Position numbers and translations under genes: made by a program
The notes under the pieces: model-generated
Database searches by the model: none
Told to the model about the DNA's origin: nothing
Seen by the model: only the letters and a program-made list of their open reading frames with translations
DNA from: Chondrosia reniformis
Lineage: Eukaryota > Porifera > Demospongiae > Chondrillida > Chondrillidae
Assembly (NCBI GenBank): GCA_947172415.1
Contig: OX359196.1
Coordinates: 1,118,501-1,182,500, forward strand
Direction of reading: 5' to 3'
DNA: 64,000 bases
Part shown: in pieces, positions 21,116 to 36,100 of the stretch
Numbering within the stretch: the first letter of the stretch is position 1
Layout: every line of letters begins with the position of its first letter

Positions 21116-24100
21116 ATGGATTTCATTCTTCTGTTACTAGCGACACTGCTAGCTGTCGTAGCAGGGACATTACTCGTTCGGAAGTACCTCATACCTTCAA
21201 ACAAACAAGAGAGCAGTGGAGGAGACTCCTTAATAGCGAAAGACAATTCCATACCGATAGAGAAGGTAAGTAGATCTAGTCCGACTAAAAAAGCCATATA
21301 TATATAGTCTACATGTGCGTATACTTTAATAACTAATATTTTTGGTGAAATTTGATTTATACACTACAATTTTTAGGACATTTCAAATAGACAAGATATT
21401 ACATCAGAGACAAACCTTAGATTTTGGTCTACTAGACAGGTTTTTATTCTAGAACAGTGCGATGCTCGAAGAATTGCCATCTCTCTTTACAAAAGTGAAA
21501 TGATCGATTCTTCTCAACTGGGACAAATGGAACAAGCAAATTCCCAAGAAAACTCTGCCAATTCGATACTCTATAGAGTCTTTGAAAAGGTCCTTTCTAA
21601 TGAAAGGCTTCTGAAGCTCTCTGGTGTTCTTGATGAAGATAGCAGTCACTCCCCACATTACCAGCTTGCGGAGGAGATTAGAAGTCACCTCAGTTAGACG
21701 CACTAGTTTACTTTCAAGCATTACAGAATGCATGCATGTTATAAAGACCTGTCTACTTGCTTTTGCCTTTCCACTGCCAAATTAATATATACAATTCAAT
21801 CCTCCCAAATCTGTCTATAGTGATATATATGTTGTTCATCCAAGAGTTGTATGGCTGTACTCTCTATGAGTAGGGATAGCATTGAAGACATAGCAGCTCT
21901 ACTCAATATACTTAGCTATATGGATTATTTAAGTGCATTGTGTGTACATACTATGCTATTAACCCAGAGCAGCATTATAAAAAAGCAGTTCTTCAGCATT
22001 ACCAGCTTGCAGGGGTGATTAGAAGTCACCTCGGTTAGACGCACTAGTTTACTATTAACAGTGCAGCATGCACGTTATAGTTAATGATGCTATAATATAG
22101 GATTCTGTTTATATAGTTGGTGTTATAATTATTTGTTTAATGTATGTGCTCTCTATGAGTAGGGATAGCATTGAAGGCATAGCATCTCTACTCAATGTAC
22201 TTAGCTCTTTTTTTCAGTATACATGCAACTTCTGTATGATTAGCCTTATCATATAATCACTGTCTTATTTCGATACTTTTTGCAGATGTATTAGTGAACA
22301 CTGCCGTTGCTACTTCAACATCATTTTTATAAATTATTTATTTACTTTAGGATAATTCAATCCCCCCAAATCTATATAGTAATCATTTATAGTTTCGTGG
22401 TACCTTATATGGGAGACTTATGTTGTTCATTCCAAGAGTTGTATGGCTGTACTCTCTATGAGTAGGGATAGCATTGAAGACATAGCAGTTCTACTCAATG
22501 TACTTAGCTATATGGATAGATATATTATTATTATTATTATTATTTAAGTGCATTGGGTGTACATACTATTAACCCAAAAAACAGTTGTTCTCCAACATTT
22601 GGAATAAAAGAGAATTATAAAATAGTTAAATAAATGAATTGTATGTAGGTATGAAATCTAAACCTGTTTTGGAGGAGGAGATTGGACAAGGTTCATTTGG
22701 CACCATTTACAGAGGAAAACTTGGAAAGAAAACTGTAGCAATCAAGAAAATAAGTAGGAATCGATTAGAACGCTGCTATAACGAGTCCGGAGATGTTAAC
22801 AAGACAATCTCATCATTTCAAAAGGAAGCAGAAGTGCTAACATTAGCCACACATCAAAATATTGTCAAGTTCTATGGAATGTTTGGAGAGGAGAGAGATG
22901 AGGACAGTATCCTGTTAGTGATGGAGTTGATGAAACAGGATTTGTATGACTACCTGAAAGCTAACAAGGGTCAACTCTCCATTGGGAAGGAGATAGATAT
23001 TTGCCTCCAGATAGCATCGGGTCTTAAATACCTTCACAATCTTAAACCAGTTCCCATTTTACATCGAGATCTTGCACCAGCAAATGTTCTGGTGGATGAA
23101 GAGGGTACAATCTTTAAAGTGAGTGATTTTGGACAATCTAAATTCAGACCCAGTCCTGAGGCCTATTTTACTAGTAAGGTACCTGGTAATTCACGATACA
23201 TGCCACCAGAATCATTTAAAGATTCTCCTGCTGTTGAAAGAGCCAGCTTTTCTCGTAAAGGGGATGTCTTCTCTCTCGGAGTGACCATGCTACATGTAGC
23301 CACTCAAAGTAGTCCGAGCTGCGGATGGTATGGTGCTGGAACTATACCAGAAGTGGAGCGCCGTAAAGCAGATTTAGAGAAGCTCCAAAATGATAACCCT
23401 TTAAAGCCGCTCATTTTAGAATGTCTAAGGGACCACCCAGATGAGCGACCCGATGCTGGTCAAGTTTGCGAAAAACTAATAAATTTATATGTGAGTGCTT
23501 AGGTATTATATTATATTTATGACAAAGGACTATACGTTATTATACTGTATCAGATTCTAGAAAGATTTTATGTTTTCTATTATATTCTGCAGTCATTAGA
23601 TTTTGATTCAGTGATGCATCAAGGAGATTACAGTAGCCATCCTGTTGCTTCAATAGAGGTTGGATTAACAGTGACTTTATAGTATTTTGATTAAAGCAAT
23701 AAATGTTTCTCACTCTCCTATTATGTAGAGGAAGTTCTTTGGTGCTGTTGAGAGTGGAGATTTACTAGAGACAAGGGACCTGTTGGAGAGATGTCCTAAC
23801 TTGGTGCATAAGAAGAAGCAAGTCAAAGAAAAGGTGTTTTTGACAGACAAAGGAAGAGTGACCTGTCTACAGATGGTAATCCAATATGGCAACCTGGAAA
23901 TGACTAAATGTCTCCTTGAAGAGTACCATTTGGATCCACAAGTCATGGATGAGGTGTGTATTATAAGAATATTTAGTAAAGTATATATCTTTTAGATGTT
24001 TCATCTTTCAGTGTCATTTAGAGATGGAGTTTTATCTCCTCCAGTGAATGACACCAACCATCATCATAAATGGTTAGGTTTAATTCATGGCAATGAGAAC

Positions 24101-27100
24101 TAATTAACGAGTTTATTTAATTTCGAGTTTAAAAACTCGTCCCCCCACACTCAAACTACTTGGCTGCTAGGATTTTTTACATTAATAAGAATAAGAATAT
24201 TCTTAATCTGAACGATTGAGGATACTTAAGTTTCCTGAACATTAGAAGATAGAAAAGCTAAAGCTTCCTGAACACATTTGTTGTGTGTATTAAGGTAATA
24301 ATAGTTGTATATGAACCCGTAGATACCTTTCCGTAACATGAAGCCATTCAACTGAATCAAAGGCAACCCCTTAAAATTCTTTTACTTAAAGGAAATGTAT
24401 ACTTTGTATAATGCTGTATTAGTAATTGCTAGTACTGTGGTTATGTATAGAACTGAATTGTTGCTGATATAGGATGAAAGAAGTTTACTATTATGGGCAA
24501 GTGTCAGTGGTGATGTTCCTCTGATGATGTACCTCATACCAAAGGGTCCAGACCTGCTGAATGTACGTGACTATAAAGGGTGGACTTGTCTTCATGTTGC
24601 TGCCAGGAAGGGTCACCTTGAGATGGTGAAGTACTTAGTTGAGCAACACAAGTTTGACTTGACAGCTCTTGATAAGGTTAGTCCATTAGAAGAAGGTTTG
24701 CTGCAATTTGTTGAGATGTTTTTATGATATTGAGATCAGCATATACGTATATCTAACAAATTAAAAGACTAGCTGCTCTACTGACAGAGGTTGATATGCC
24801 TGCAATGGCAATTTTCCAATTAAGGTCCTTATTAAATAATATCCCTAGATATTTAGATGTGAAATTTGAAAAGTGAATGTATATTTGAATCTGGTCTTGA
24901 CAACCTCTGCTTTTCTCCACATTGTTCTTCACATTTAATTTAGAGTTAAGGATGTTTTAAGGTATTTCTTAAGAATTTTGCAGAAACCTGTAATGCAATT
25001 GATGTAGTGTATTTGAATATCCTCTAGTTGATATTGTAACATATTCATACACTGAACATGCATGTCTCCATCTGTAGTAGTATAAAGTGGCATTTTTTAG
25101 TGTTAGGTACATAAGCATTTGATTTGGTCCTGCCTATATGCAGTGATGTGTTTGTGTAAAGGAAGTGGTTGTGGTTTGTTTATATTCATGTTAAATATAC
25201 CATAACTGGAAGAGATCAAATTGTGATTCCTTTGGAAACTGTATCCCTTTCATAAGAGTGTGTGTTGGCATATGTGAAAGTGTACATAATTGTTTGGAGT
25301 ATGTGACTCATGTGATGTTTAACCTTACAGGAAGGAAGAACTGTTCTATACTGGACAAGCTTGAGTGGAAATGTCTCTCTAATGATTTACCTAATCCCCA
25401 AATGTCCAGACCTACTGTATGTAGGTAAACGCAATGGAATGACTTGTCTTCATGTTGCTGCTCAGAAGGGTCACCTTGAGATGGTGAAGTACTTAGTTGA
25501 ACAACACAAGTTTGACTTGACAGCTCTTGATAAGGTTAGTCCATGAAAGTAACATTGCAATTATTGTCAGGTTAGATTTGTTTTTTGTCTAAAGTGTATC
25601 AAAATGTACAGGTCTCAGTAACTTGGTCTAACATTTATATAAACCAATGGCTGTACATTTAAGTACACAAAGGTGTTAGCATATGTTTTTCAAGCAATTT
25701 ACTGAAGTAGTAAGCTGTTTTAACTGTACATCTGTATAAGTTTATTGAGATATCGTTACTAAGCTAAGCTAATCGTTGCATAATAGACCATTATAACCCT
25801 GTTATGATAGGGATTCCTTCTGACTGTGCCAAACTTATCTTTGAGATGGTTCCGAATAAAGAAGGGGTTGAAATGTCTGATTATAAAGAAACAGCAAAGT
25901 CTGTAGATTCTCAAAAGACTAAAGATGAACCATCTCAAAGATAGCTCTGTTAAGTAGACATGCTTAGTTAATTGTAGTGTTAAGATCAGCACATCACAGC
26001 TGGAGACACTTTAAAGATACACTGTAGATAATTTCTGATTATCAAACATAGGCTACATATGTTATCTTGTACAGCTGCTAAAGGAATAGCTCATCTATTA
26101 TTACATAAGTATTTTAATACTCCATTTGGGTGAGCCCCACTCTATCGAGGAGTACAGTGATTTATTTTACCTGTCGTGAATCGAGCGTGCGTACGTGCAT
26201 GTACACAAAATGGCAGTGGAAAGGGTGGTCTGGTATCTTCGAGCCAATTCCTTGGCTCGCCATCCCAAATAATTCTGGCCAATCAGATCACCTCTTGGTC
26301 ATGTGTCTACTGAAAATCACGCGCAAACCTCGTACATAAAGATGGTGGGATGGGAACGAGATTACGGTTGCACATGTACAAATTCAAACATCCATAGGGA
26401 AGAAAACAGAAAATGGTGGAATTCTTTGATGCTGTAGATTACACCCAAAGACTCAATAAAAACCAAGGTGCTATAAGATAAAGTGTAGCATCAAGACAGA
26501 TTGATCAAAAAGAAAAACAATCAACTTTAGTAGCTGAAGAGGGACTTTCAGCGAATGAAAGACAAATATCACCAAGTATGCTCTGAAAACAAATCACTTG
26601 ATTCTAAAATGGGGAAGCAACTAGAGGAAGAGGAAGAAAGAGAATGAGAGAAGTGACTCTCAGAGAAGCAAGAGAAATAGCCAGAGTCGAAGAAGAGCAT
26701 CAAGCCATTACAAACAAATATGAAAAAAAGCGAAGGGAGGGTTCTTGGAGTATAAAAAAAGATATTGACTCTCTTGTTTCTTTATTAGTTATCATCATTT
26801 TACGTACTATCACTTCATCACTCAACCATTTTCTTTTATCATTCTGTTTGCTGTTTAATGCATGAATCACTGAAACAACCACTGGCGCTTGCTCAGGCTC
26901 CTCCCACAATGCCTTGCATTCACTAGTAGCTTTGTTAGGTATGTATGTATACATTTGCTTTGATTTTATACATACGTACGTATGATTGGTACACTATACT
27001 TATGTAGTATTAACATAAATATGTCACTTACGTATGATAACAATATACTCTCTAGTCACTTCTCAGTAGTATATAACTTGTGAAATGTGAAATATAAAGC

Positions 27101-30100
27101 TAAGAATTTTTCTGTATATACCTGCTTTAACCTTACAGGAAGGAAGTACAGTCCTATTCTGGACAAGCTTCAGTGGAAATGTCTCTCTAATCATGTACCT
27201 AATGCCCAAATGTCCAGACCTACTGTATGTCAGTGATTGCCTTGGAATGACTTGTCTTCATGGTGCTGCTCATAACGGTCACCTTAAGATGGTGAAGTAC
27301 TTAGTTGAGCAACACAAGCTTGACTTGACAGCTCTTGATAAGGTTAGTCCATTAATTAGTTAAAAGAAAGTGATATTGCAACTAGTGATATCTATCCTAA
27401 GAACCTATTCTTAAAACAACAAATTCCATCCCTAGGAAATCCCCCTTTTCAGACTGAGACATAACTATTACTGATATACAGTTTGTCACTAAAGAAAATA
27501 ATAAAAGAGAGACCTTTAGCTCTGATAAAGTAAATGTCCCTCATCTAGATATAGAGTAGTTTTCTAATGACCCAGCCTTTGGTGTCTTTATTTCAATGTT
27601 AATCAGGTGTTCCAGATTCTGTAGTGATCTTCCTAACAGGTTAGCCTCTAGTTAGAAATTAAGTTTAAGTATAAAGTAGCTAGTATACCTAAGGACAATC
27701 TAGCGTTACCTCGTACTACCCCACCTCCAAAGAAATGTCTCTGTAAGACCTAAGTGTAATCCTATGTTAATTGTTCTGATGGAGTCAAACATAGTCCATG
27801 CTACCTACTCTACGTAATTGATGAAAAGACTCTCTTGGTATAATATCCTGCAATACAGAATCCTGTAATGCAATTGATGTAGTGTATTTGAATATCCTCT
27901 AGTTGATATTGTAAAATATATATTCATACACTGAACATGCATGTCTCCATCTGTAGTAGTATAAAGTGGCATTTTTAGTGTTACGTAGGTATATAGGCAT
28001 TTGATTTGGTCCTGCCTATATGCAGTGATGTGTTTGTGTAAAGGAAGTGGTTGTGGTTTGTTTATATTCATGTTAAATATACCATAACTGGAAGAGATCA
28101 AATTGTGATTCCTTTGGAAACTGTATCCCTTTCATAAGAGTGTGTTGACATATGTGAAAGTGTACATAGTTGTTTGGAGTATGTGACTCATGTGATGTTT
28201 AACCTTACAGGAAGGAAGAACTGTTCTGTTCTGGACAAGCTTGAGTGGAAATGTCTCTCTAATGATTTACCTAATCCCCAAATGTCCAGACTTACTGTAT
28301 GTCACTGATTGCCTTGGAATGACTTGTCTTCATGGTGCTGCTCATAACGGTCACCTTGAGATGGTGAAGTTCTTAGTTGAGCAACACAAGTTTGACTTGA
28401 CAGCTCTTGATAAGGTTAGTTCATTAATTAGTTAAAAGAAAGTGATATTGCAACTAGTGATATCTATCCTAAGAACCTATTCTTAAAACGACAAATTCCA
28501 TCCCTGGGAAATCCCCCTTTTCAGACTGAGACATAACCATTACTGATATACAGTTTGTCACTAAAGAATATGATAAGCAAGATACCTTTAGCTCTGATAA
28601 AGTAAATGTCCCTCATCTAGATATAGAGTAGTTTTCTAATGACCCAGCCTTTGGTGTCTTTATTTCAATGCTAATCAGGTGTTCCAGATTCTGTAGTGAT
28701 CTTCCTATCAGGTTAGCCTCTAGTTAGAAATTAAGTTTAAGTATAAAGTAGCTAGTATACCTAAGGACAATCTAGTGTTACCTCGTACTACCCCACCTCC
28801 AAAGAAATGTCTCTGTAAGACCTAAGTGTAATCCTATGTTAATTGTTCTGATGGAGTCAAACATAGTCCATGCTACCTACTCTACGTAATTGATGAAAAG
28901 ACTCTCTTGGTATAATATCCTGCAATACAGAATCCTGTAATGCAATTGATGTAGTGTATTTGAATAACCTCTAGTTGATATTGTAAAATATATATTCATA
29001 CACTGAACATGCATGTCTCCATCTGTAGTAGTATAAAGTGGCATTTTTAGTGTTACGTAGGTATATAGGCATTTGATTTGGTCCTGCCTATATGCAGTGA
29101 TGTGTTTGTGTAAAGGAAGTGGTTGTGGTTTGTTTATATTCATGTTAAATATACCATAACTGGAAGAGATCAAATTGTGATTCCTTTGGAAACTGTATCC
29201 CTTTCATAAGAGTGTGTGTTGACATATGTGAAAGTGTACATAGTTGTTTGGAGTATGTGACTCATGTGATGTTTAACCTTACAGGAAGGAAGAACTGTTC
29301 TATTCTGGACAAGCTTCAGTGGAAATGTCTCTCTTATGATTTACCTAATCCCCAAATGTCCAGACTTACTGTATGTCACTGATTGCCTTGGAATGACTTG
29401 TCTTCATGGTGCTGCTCATAATGGTCACCTTGAGATGGTGAAGTTCTTAGTTGAGCAACACAAGTTTGACTTGACAGCTCTTGATAAGGTTAGTTCATTA
29501 ATTAGTTAAAAGAAAGTGATATTGCAACTAGTGATATCTATCCTAAGAACCTATTCTTAAAACGACAAATTCCATCCCTGGGAAATCCCCCTTTTCAGAC
29601 TGAGACATAACCATTACTGATATACAGTTTGTCACTAAAGAATATGATAAGCAAGCTACCTTTAGCTCTGATAAAGTAAATGTCCCTCATCTAGATATAG
29701 AGTAGTTTTCTAATGACCCAGCCTTTGGTGTCTTTATTTCAATGCTAATCAGGTGTTCCAGATTCTGTAGTGATCTTCCTATCTGGTTAGCCTCTAGTTA
29801 GAAATTAAGTTTAAGTATAAAGTAGCTAGTATACCTAAGGACAATCTAGTGTTACCTCGTACTACCCCACCTCCAAAGAAATGTCTCTGTAAGACCTAAG
29901 TGTAATCCTATGTAATCCTATGTTAATTGTTCTAATGGAGTCAAACATAGTCCATGCTACCTACAGTACGTAATTGATGAAAAGATTCTCTTGTTATAAA
30001 ATCCTGCAATACAGAATCCTGTAATGCAATTGATGTAGTGTATTTGAATACCCTCTAGTTGATATTGTAAAATATATATCCATACACTGAACATGCATGT

Positions 30101-33100
30101 CTCCATCTGTAGTAGTATAAAGTGGCATTTTTTAGTTTTAGGTACATAAACATTTGATTTGGTCCTGCCTATATGCAGTGATGTGTTTGTGTAAAGGAAG
30201 TGGTTGTGGTTTGTTTATATTCATGTTAAATATACCATAACTGGAAGAGATCAAATTGTGATTCCTTTGGAAACTGTATCCCTTTCATAAAGTGTGTGTT
30301 GACATATGTGAAAGTGTACATAGTTGTTTGGAGTATGTGACTCATGTGATGTTTAACCTTACAGGAAGGAAGAACTGTTCTGTTCTGGACAAGCTTGAGT
30401 GGAAATGTCTCTCTAATGATTTACCTAATCCCCAAATGTCCAGACTTACTGTATGTCAGTAATAAGAATGGAATGACTTGTCTTCATGGTGCTGCTGAGA
30501 ATGATCACCTTGAGATGGTGAAGTTCTTAGTTGAGCAACACAAGTTTGACTTGACAGCTCTTGATAAGGTAAGTCCATTAGAAGGTTTGCTGCAATTTGT
30601 TGAGATGTTTTTATGATATTGAGATCAGCATATACGTATATCTAACAAATTAAAAGACTAGCTGCTCTACTGACAGAGGTTGATATGCCTGCAATGGCAA
30701 TTTTCCAATTAAGGTCCTTATTAAATAATATCCCTAGATATTTAGATGTGAAATTTGAAAAGTGAATGTATATTTGAATCTGGTCTTGACAACCTCTGCT
30801 TTTCTCCACATTGTTCTTCACATTTAATTTAGAGTTAAGGATGTTTTAAGGTATTTCTTAAGAATTTTGCAGAAACCTGTAATGCAATTGATGTAGTGTA
30901 TTTGAATATCCTCTAGTTGATATTGTAACACTGAACATGCATGTCTCCATCTGTAGTAGTATAAAGTGGCATTTTTTAGTGTTAGGTACATAAGCATTTG
31001 ATTTGGTCCTGCCTATATGCAGTGATGTGTTTGTGTAAAGGAAGTGGTTGTGGTTTGTTTATATTCATGTTAAATATACCATAACTGGAAGAGATCAAAT
31101 TGTGATTCCTTTGGAAACTGTATCCCTTTCATAAAGTGTGTGTTGGCATATGTGAAAGTGTACATAGTTGTTTGGAGTATGTGACTCATGTGATGTTTAA
31201 CCTTACAGGAAGGAAGAACTGTTCTATTCTGGACAAGCTTCAGTGGAAATGTCTCTCTTATGATTTACCTAATCCCCAAATGTCCAGACTTACTGTATGT
31301 CACTGATTGCCTTGGAATGACTTGTCTTCATGGTGCTGCTCATAATGGTCACCTTGAGATGGTGAAGTTCTTAGTTGAGCAACACAAGTTTGACTTGACA
31401 GCTCTTGATAAGGTTAGTTCATTAATTAGTTAAAAGAAAGTGATATTGCAACTAGTGATATCTATCCTAAGAACCTATTCTTAAAACGACAAATTCCATC
31501 CCTGGGAAATCCCCCTTTTCAGACTGAGACATAACCATTACTGATATACAGTTTGTCACTAAAGAATATGATAAGCAAGCTACCTTTAGCTCTGATAAAG
31601 TAAATGTCCCTCATCTAGATATAGAGTAGTTTTCTAATGACCCAGCCTTTGGTGTCTTTATTTCAATGCTAATCAGGTGTTCCAGATTCTGTAGTGATCT
31701 TCCTATCTGGTTAGCCTCTAGTTAGAAATTAAGTTTAAGTATAAAGTAGCTAGTATACCTAAGGACAATCTAGTGTTACCTCGTACTACCCCACCTCCAA
31801 AGAAATGTCTCTGTAAGACCTAAGTGTAATCCTATGTAATCCTATGTTAATTGTTCTAATGGAGTCAAACATAGTCCATGCTACCTACAGTACGTAATTG
31901 ATGAAAAGATTCTCTTGTTATAAAATCCTGCAATACAGAATCCTGTAATGCAATTGATGTAGTGTATTTGAATACCCTCTAGTTGATATTGTAAAATATA
32001 TATCCATACACTGAAAATGCATGTCTCCATCTGTAGTAGTATAAAGTGGCATTTTTTAGTTTTAGGTACATAAACATTTGATTTGGTCCTGCCTATATGC
32101 AGTGATGTGTTTGTGTAAAGGAAGTGGTTGTGGTTTGTTTATATTCATGTTAAATATACCATAACTGGAAGAGATCAAATTGTGATTCCTTTGGAAACTG
32201 TATCCCTTTCATAAAGTGTGTGTTGACATATGTGAAAGTGTACGTAGTTGTTTGGAGTATGTGACTCATGTGATGTTTAACCTTACAGGAAGGAAGAACT
32301 GTTCTGTTCTGGACAAGCTTGAGTGGAAATGTCTCTCTAATGATTTACCTAATCCCCAAATGTCCAGACTTACTGTATGTCAGTAATAAGAATGGAATGA
32401 CTTGTCTTCATGGTGCTGCTGAGAATGATCACCTTGAGATGGTGAAGTTCTTAGTTGAGCAACACAAGTTTGACTTGACAGCTCTTGATAAGGTAAGTCC
32501 ATTAGAAGGTTTGCTGCAATTTGTTGAGATGTTTTTATGATATTGAGATCAGCATATACGTATATCTAACAAATTAAAAGACTAGCTGCTCTACTGACAG
32601 AGGTTGATATGCCTGCAATGGCAATTTTCCAATTAAGGTCCTTATTAAATAATATCCCTAGATATTTAGATGTGAAATTTGAAAAGTGAATGTATATTTG
32701 AATCTGGTCTTGACAACCTCTGCTTTTCTCCACATTGTTCTTCACATTTAATTTAGAGTTAAGGATGTTTTAAGGTATTTCTTAAGAATTTTGCAGAAAC
32801 CTGTAATGCAATTGATGTAGTGTATTTGAATATCCTCTAGTTGATATTGTAACATATTCATACACTGAACATGCATGTCTCCATCTGTAGTAGTATAAAG
32901 TGGCATTTTTTAGTGTTAGGTACATAAGCATTTGATTTGGTCCTGCCTATATGCAGTGATGTGTTTGTGTAAAGGAAGTGGTTGTGGTTTGTTTATATTC
33001 ATGTTAAATATACCATAACTGGAAGAGATCAAATTGTGATTCCTTTGGAAACTGTATCCCTTTCATAAAGTGTGTGTTGGCATATGTGAAAGTGTACATA

Positions 33101-36100
33101 GTTGTTTGGAGTATGTGACTCATGTGATGTTTAACCTTACAGGAAGGAAGAACTGTTCTATTCTGGACAAGCTTGAGTGGAAATGTTTCTCTAATGATTT
33201 ACCTAATCCCCAAATGTCCAGACTTACTGTATGTCAGTAATAAGAATGGAATGACTTGTCTTCATGGTGCTGCTGAGAATGGTCACCTTGAGATGGTGAA
33301 GTTCTTAGTTGAGCAACACAAGTTTGACTTGACAGCTCTTGATAAGGTTAGTTCATTAATTAATTAAAAGAAAGTGATATTGCAACTAGTGATATCTATC
33401 CTAAGAACCTATTCTTAAAACGACAAATTCCATCCCTGGGAAATCCCCCTTTTCAGACTGAGACATAACCATTACTGATATACAGTTTGTCACTAAAGAA
33501 TATGATAAGCAAGATACCTTTAGCTCTGATAAAGTAAATGTCCCTCATCTTGATATAGAGTAGCTTTCCTAATGACCCAGCCTTTGGTGTCTTTATTTCA
33601 ATGCTAATCAGGTGTTCCAGATTCTGTAGTAATCCTCCTAACAGGTTAGCCTCTAGTTAGAAATTAAGTTTAAGTATAAAGTAGCTAGTATACCTAAGGA
33701 CAATCTAGGGTTACCTCGTACTATCCCACCTCCAAAGAAATGTCTCTGTAAGACCTAAGTGTAAGACCTAAGTGTAATCGTATGTTAATTGTTCTGATGG
33801 AGTCAAACATAGTCCATGCTACCCACTCTACGTAATTGATGAAAAGACTCTCTTGGTATAATATCCTGCAATACAGAATCCTGTAATGCAATTGATGTAG
33901 TGTATTTGAATATCCTCTAGTTGATATTGTAAAATATATATTCATACACTGAACATGCATGTCTCCATCTGTAGTAGTATAAAGTGGCATTTTTAGTGTT
34001 ACGTAGGTATATAGGCATTTGATTTGGTCCTGCCCATATGCAGTGATGTGTTTGTGTAAAGGAAGTGGTTGTGGTTTGTTTATATTCATGTTAAATATAC
34101 CATAACTGGAAGAGATCAAATTGTGATTCCTTTGGAAACTGTATCCCTTTCATAAGAGTGTGTGTTGACATATGTGAAAGTGTACATAGTTGTTTGGAGT
34201 ATGTGACTCATGTGATGTTTAACCTTACAGGAAGGAAGAACTGTTCTATTCTGGACAAGCTTGAGTGGAAATGTCTCTCTAATGATTTACCTAATCCCCA
34301 AATGTCCAGACTTACTGTATGTCAGTAATAAGAATGGAATGACTTGTCTTCATGGTGCTGCTGAGAACGGTCACCTTGAGATGGTGAAGTACTTAGTTGA
34401 GCAACACAAGTTTGACTTGACAGCTCTTGATAAGGTTAGTCCATTAGAAGAAGGTTTGCTGCAATTTGTTGAGATGTTTTTATGATATTGAGATCAGCAT
34501 ATACGTATATCTAACAAATTAAAAGACTAGCTGCTCTACTGACAGAGGTTGATATGCCTGCAATGGCAATTTTCCAATTAAGGTCCTTATTAAATAATAT
34601 CCCTAGATATTTAGATGTGAAATTTGAAAAGTGAATGTATATTTGAATCTGGTCTTGACAACCTCTGCTTTTCTCCACATTGTTCTTCACATTTAATTTA
34701 GAGTTAAGGATGTTTTAAGGTATTTCTTAAGAATTTTGCAGAAACCTGTAATGCAATTGATGTAGTGTATTTGAATATCCTCTGGTTGATATTTTAACAT
34801 ATTCATACACTGAATATGCATGTCTCCATCTGTAGTAGTATAAAGTGGCATTTTTTAGTGTTAGGTACATAAGCATTTGATTTGGTCCTGCCTATATGCA
34901 GTGATGTGTTTGTGTAAAGGAAGTGGTTGTGGTTTGTTTATATTCATGTTAAATATACCATAACTGGAAGAGATCAAATTGTGATTCCTTTGGAAACTGT
35001 ATCCCTTTCATAAGAGTGTGTGTTGGCATATGTGAAAGTGTACATAATTGTTTGGAGTATGTGACTCATGTGATGTTTAACCTTACAGGAAGGAAGAACT
35101 GTTCTATTCTGGACAAGCTTCAGTGGAAATGTCTCTCTAATGATTTACCTAATCCCCAAATGTCCAGACTTACTGTATGTCAGTAATAAGAATGGAATGA
35201 CTTGTCTTCATGGTGCTGCTGAGAATGGTCACCTTGAGATGGTGAAGTTCTTAGTTGAGCAACACAAGTTTGACTTGACAGCTCTTGATAAGGTTAGTTC
35301 ATTAATTAGTTAAAAGAAAGTGATATTGCAACTAGTGATATCTATCCTAAGAACCTATTCTTAAAACGACAAATTCCATCCCTGGGAAATCCCCCTTTTC
35401 AGACTGAGACATAACCATTACTGATATACAGTTTGTCACTAAAGAATATGATAAGCAAGATACCTTTAGCTCTGATAAAGTAAATGTCCCTCATCTAGAT
35501 ATAGAGTAGCTTTCCTAATGACCCAGCCTTTGGTGTCTTTATTTTAATGCTAATCAGGTGTTCCAGATTCTGTAGTGATCTTCCTATCAGGTTAGCCTCT
35601 AGTTAGAAATTAAGTTTAAGTATAAAGTAGCTAGTATACCTAAGGACAATCTAGTGTTACCTCGTACTACCCCAACTCCAAAGAAATGTCTCTGTAAGAC
35701 CTAAGTGTAATCCTATGTTAATTGTTCTGATGGAGTCAAACATAGTCCATGCTACCTACAGTACGTAATTGATGAAAAGATTCTCTTGTTATAAAATCCT
35801 GCAATACAGAATCCTGTAATGCAATTGATGTTGTGTATTTGAATATCCTCTAGTTGATATTGTCAAATATAAATCCATAAACTGAACATGCATGTCTCCA
35901 TCTGTAGTAGTATAAAGTGGCATTTTTTAGTGTTAGGTACATAAGCATTTGATTTGGTCCTGCCTATATGCAGTGATGTGTTTGTGTAAAGGAAGTGGTT
36001 GTGGTTTGTTTATATTCATGTTAAATATACCATAACTGGAAGAGATCAAATTGTGATTCCTTTGGAAACTGTATCCCTTTCATAAGAGTCTGTGTTGGCA

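Noticed and set aside
33721-34119. Recurrent minus-strand frame of 92-132 codons starting MISSSYG or MIFSSYG, seen in many ankyrin introns
   Set aside because: It lies in the repeated intron; it recurs only because the intron was amplified. Lengths vary and later copies are broken, with no sign of coding constraint.
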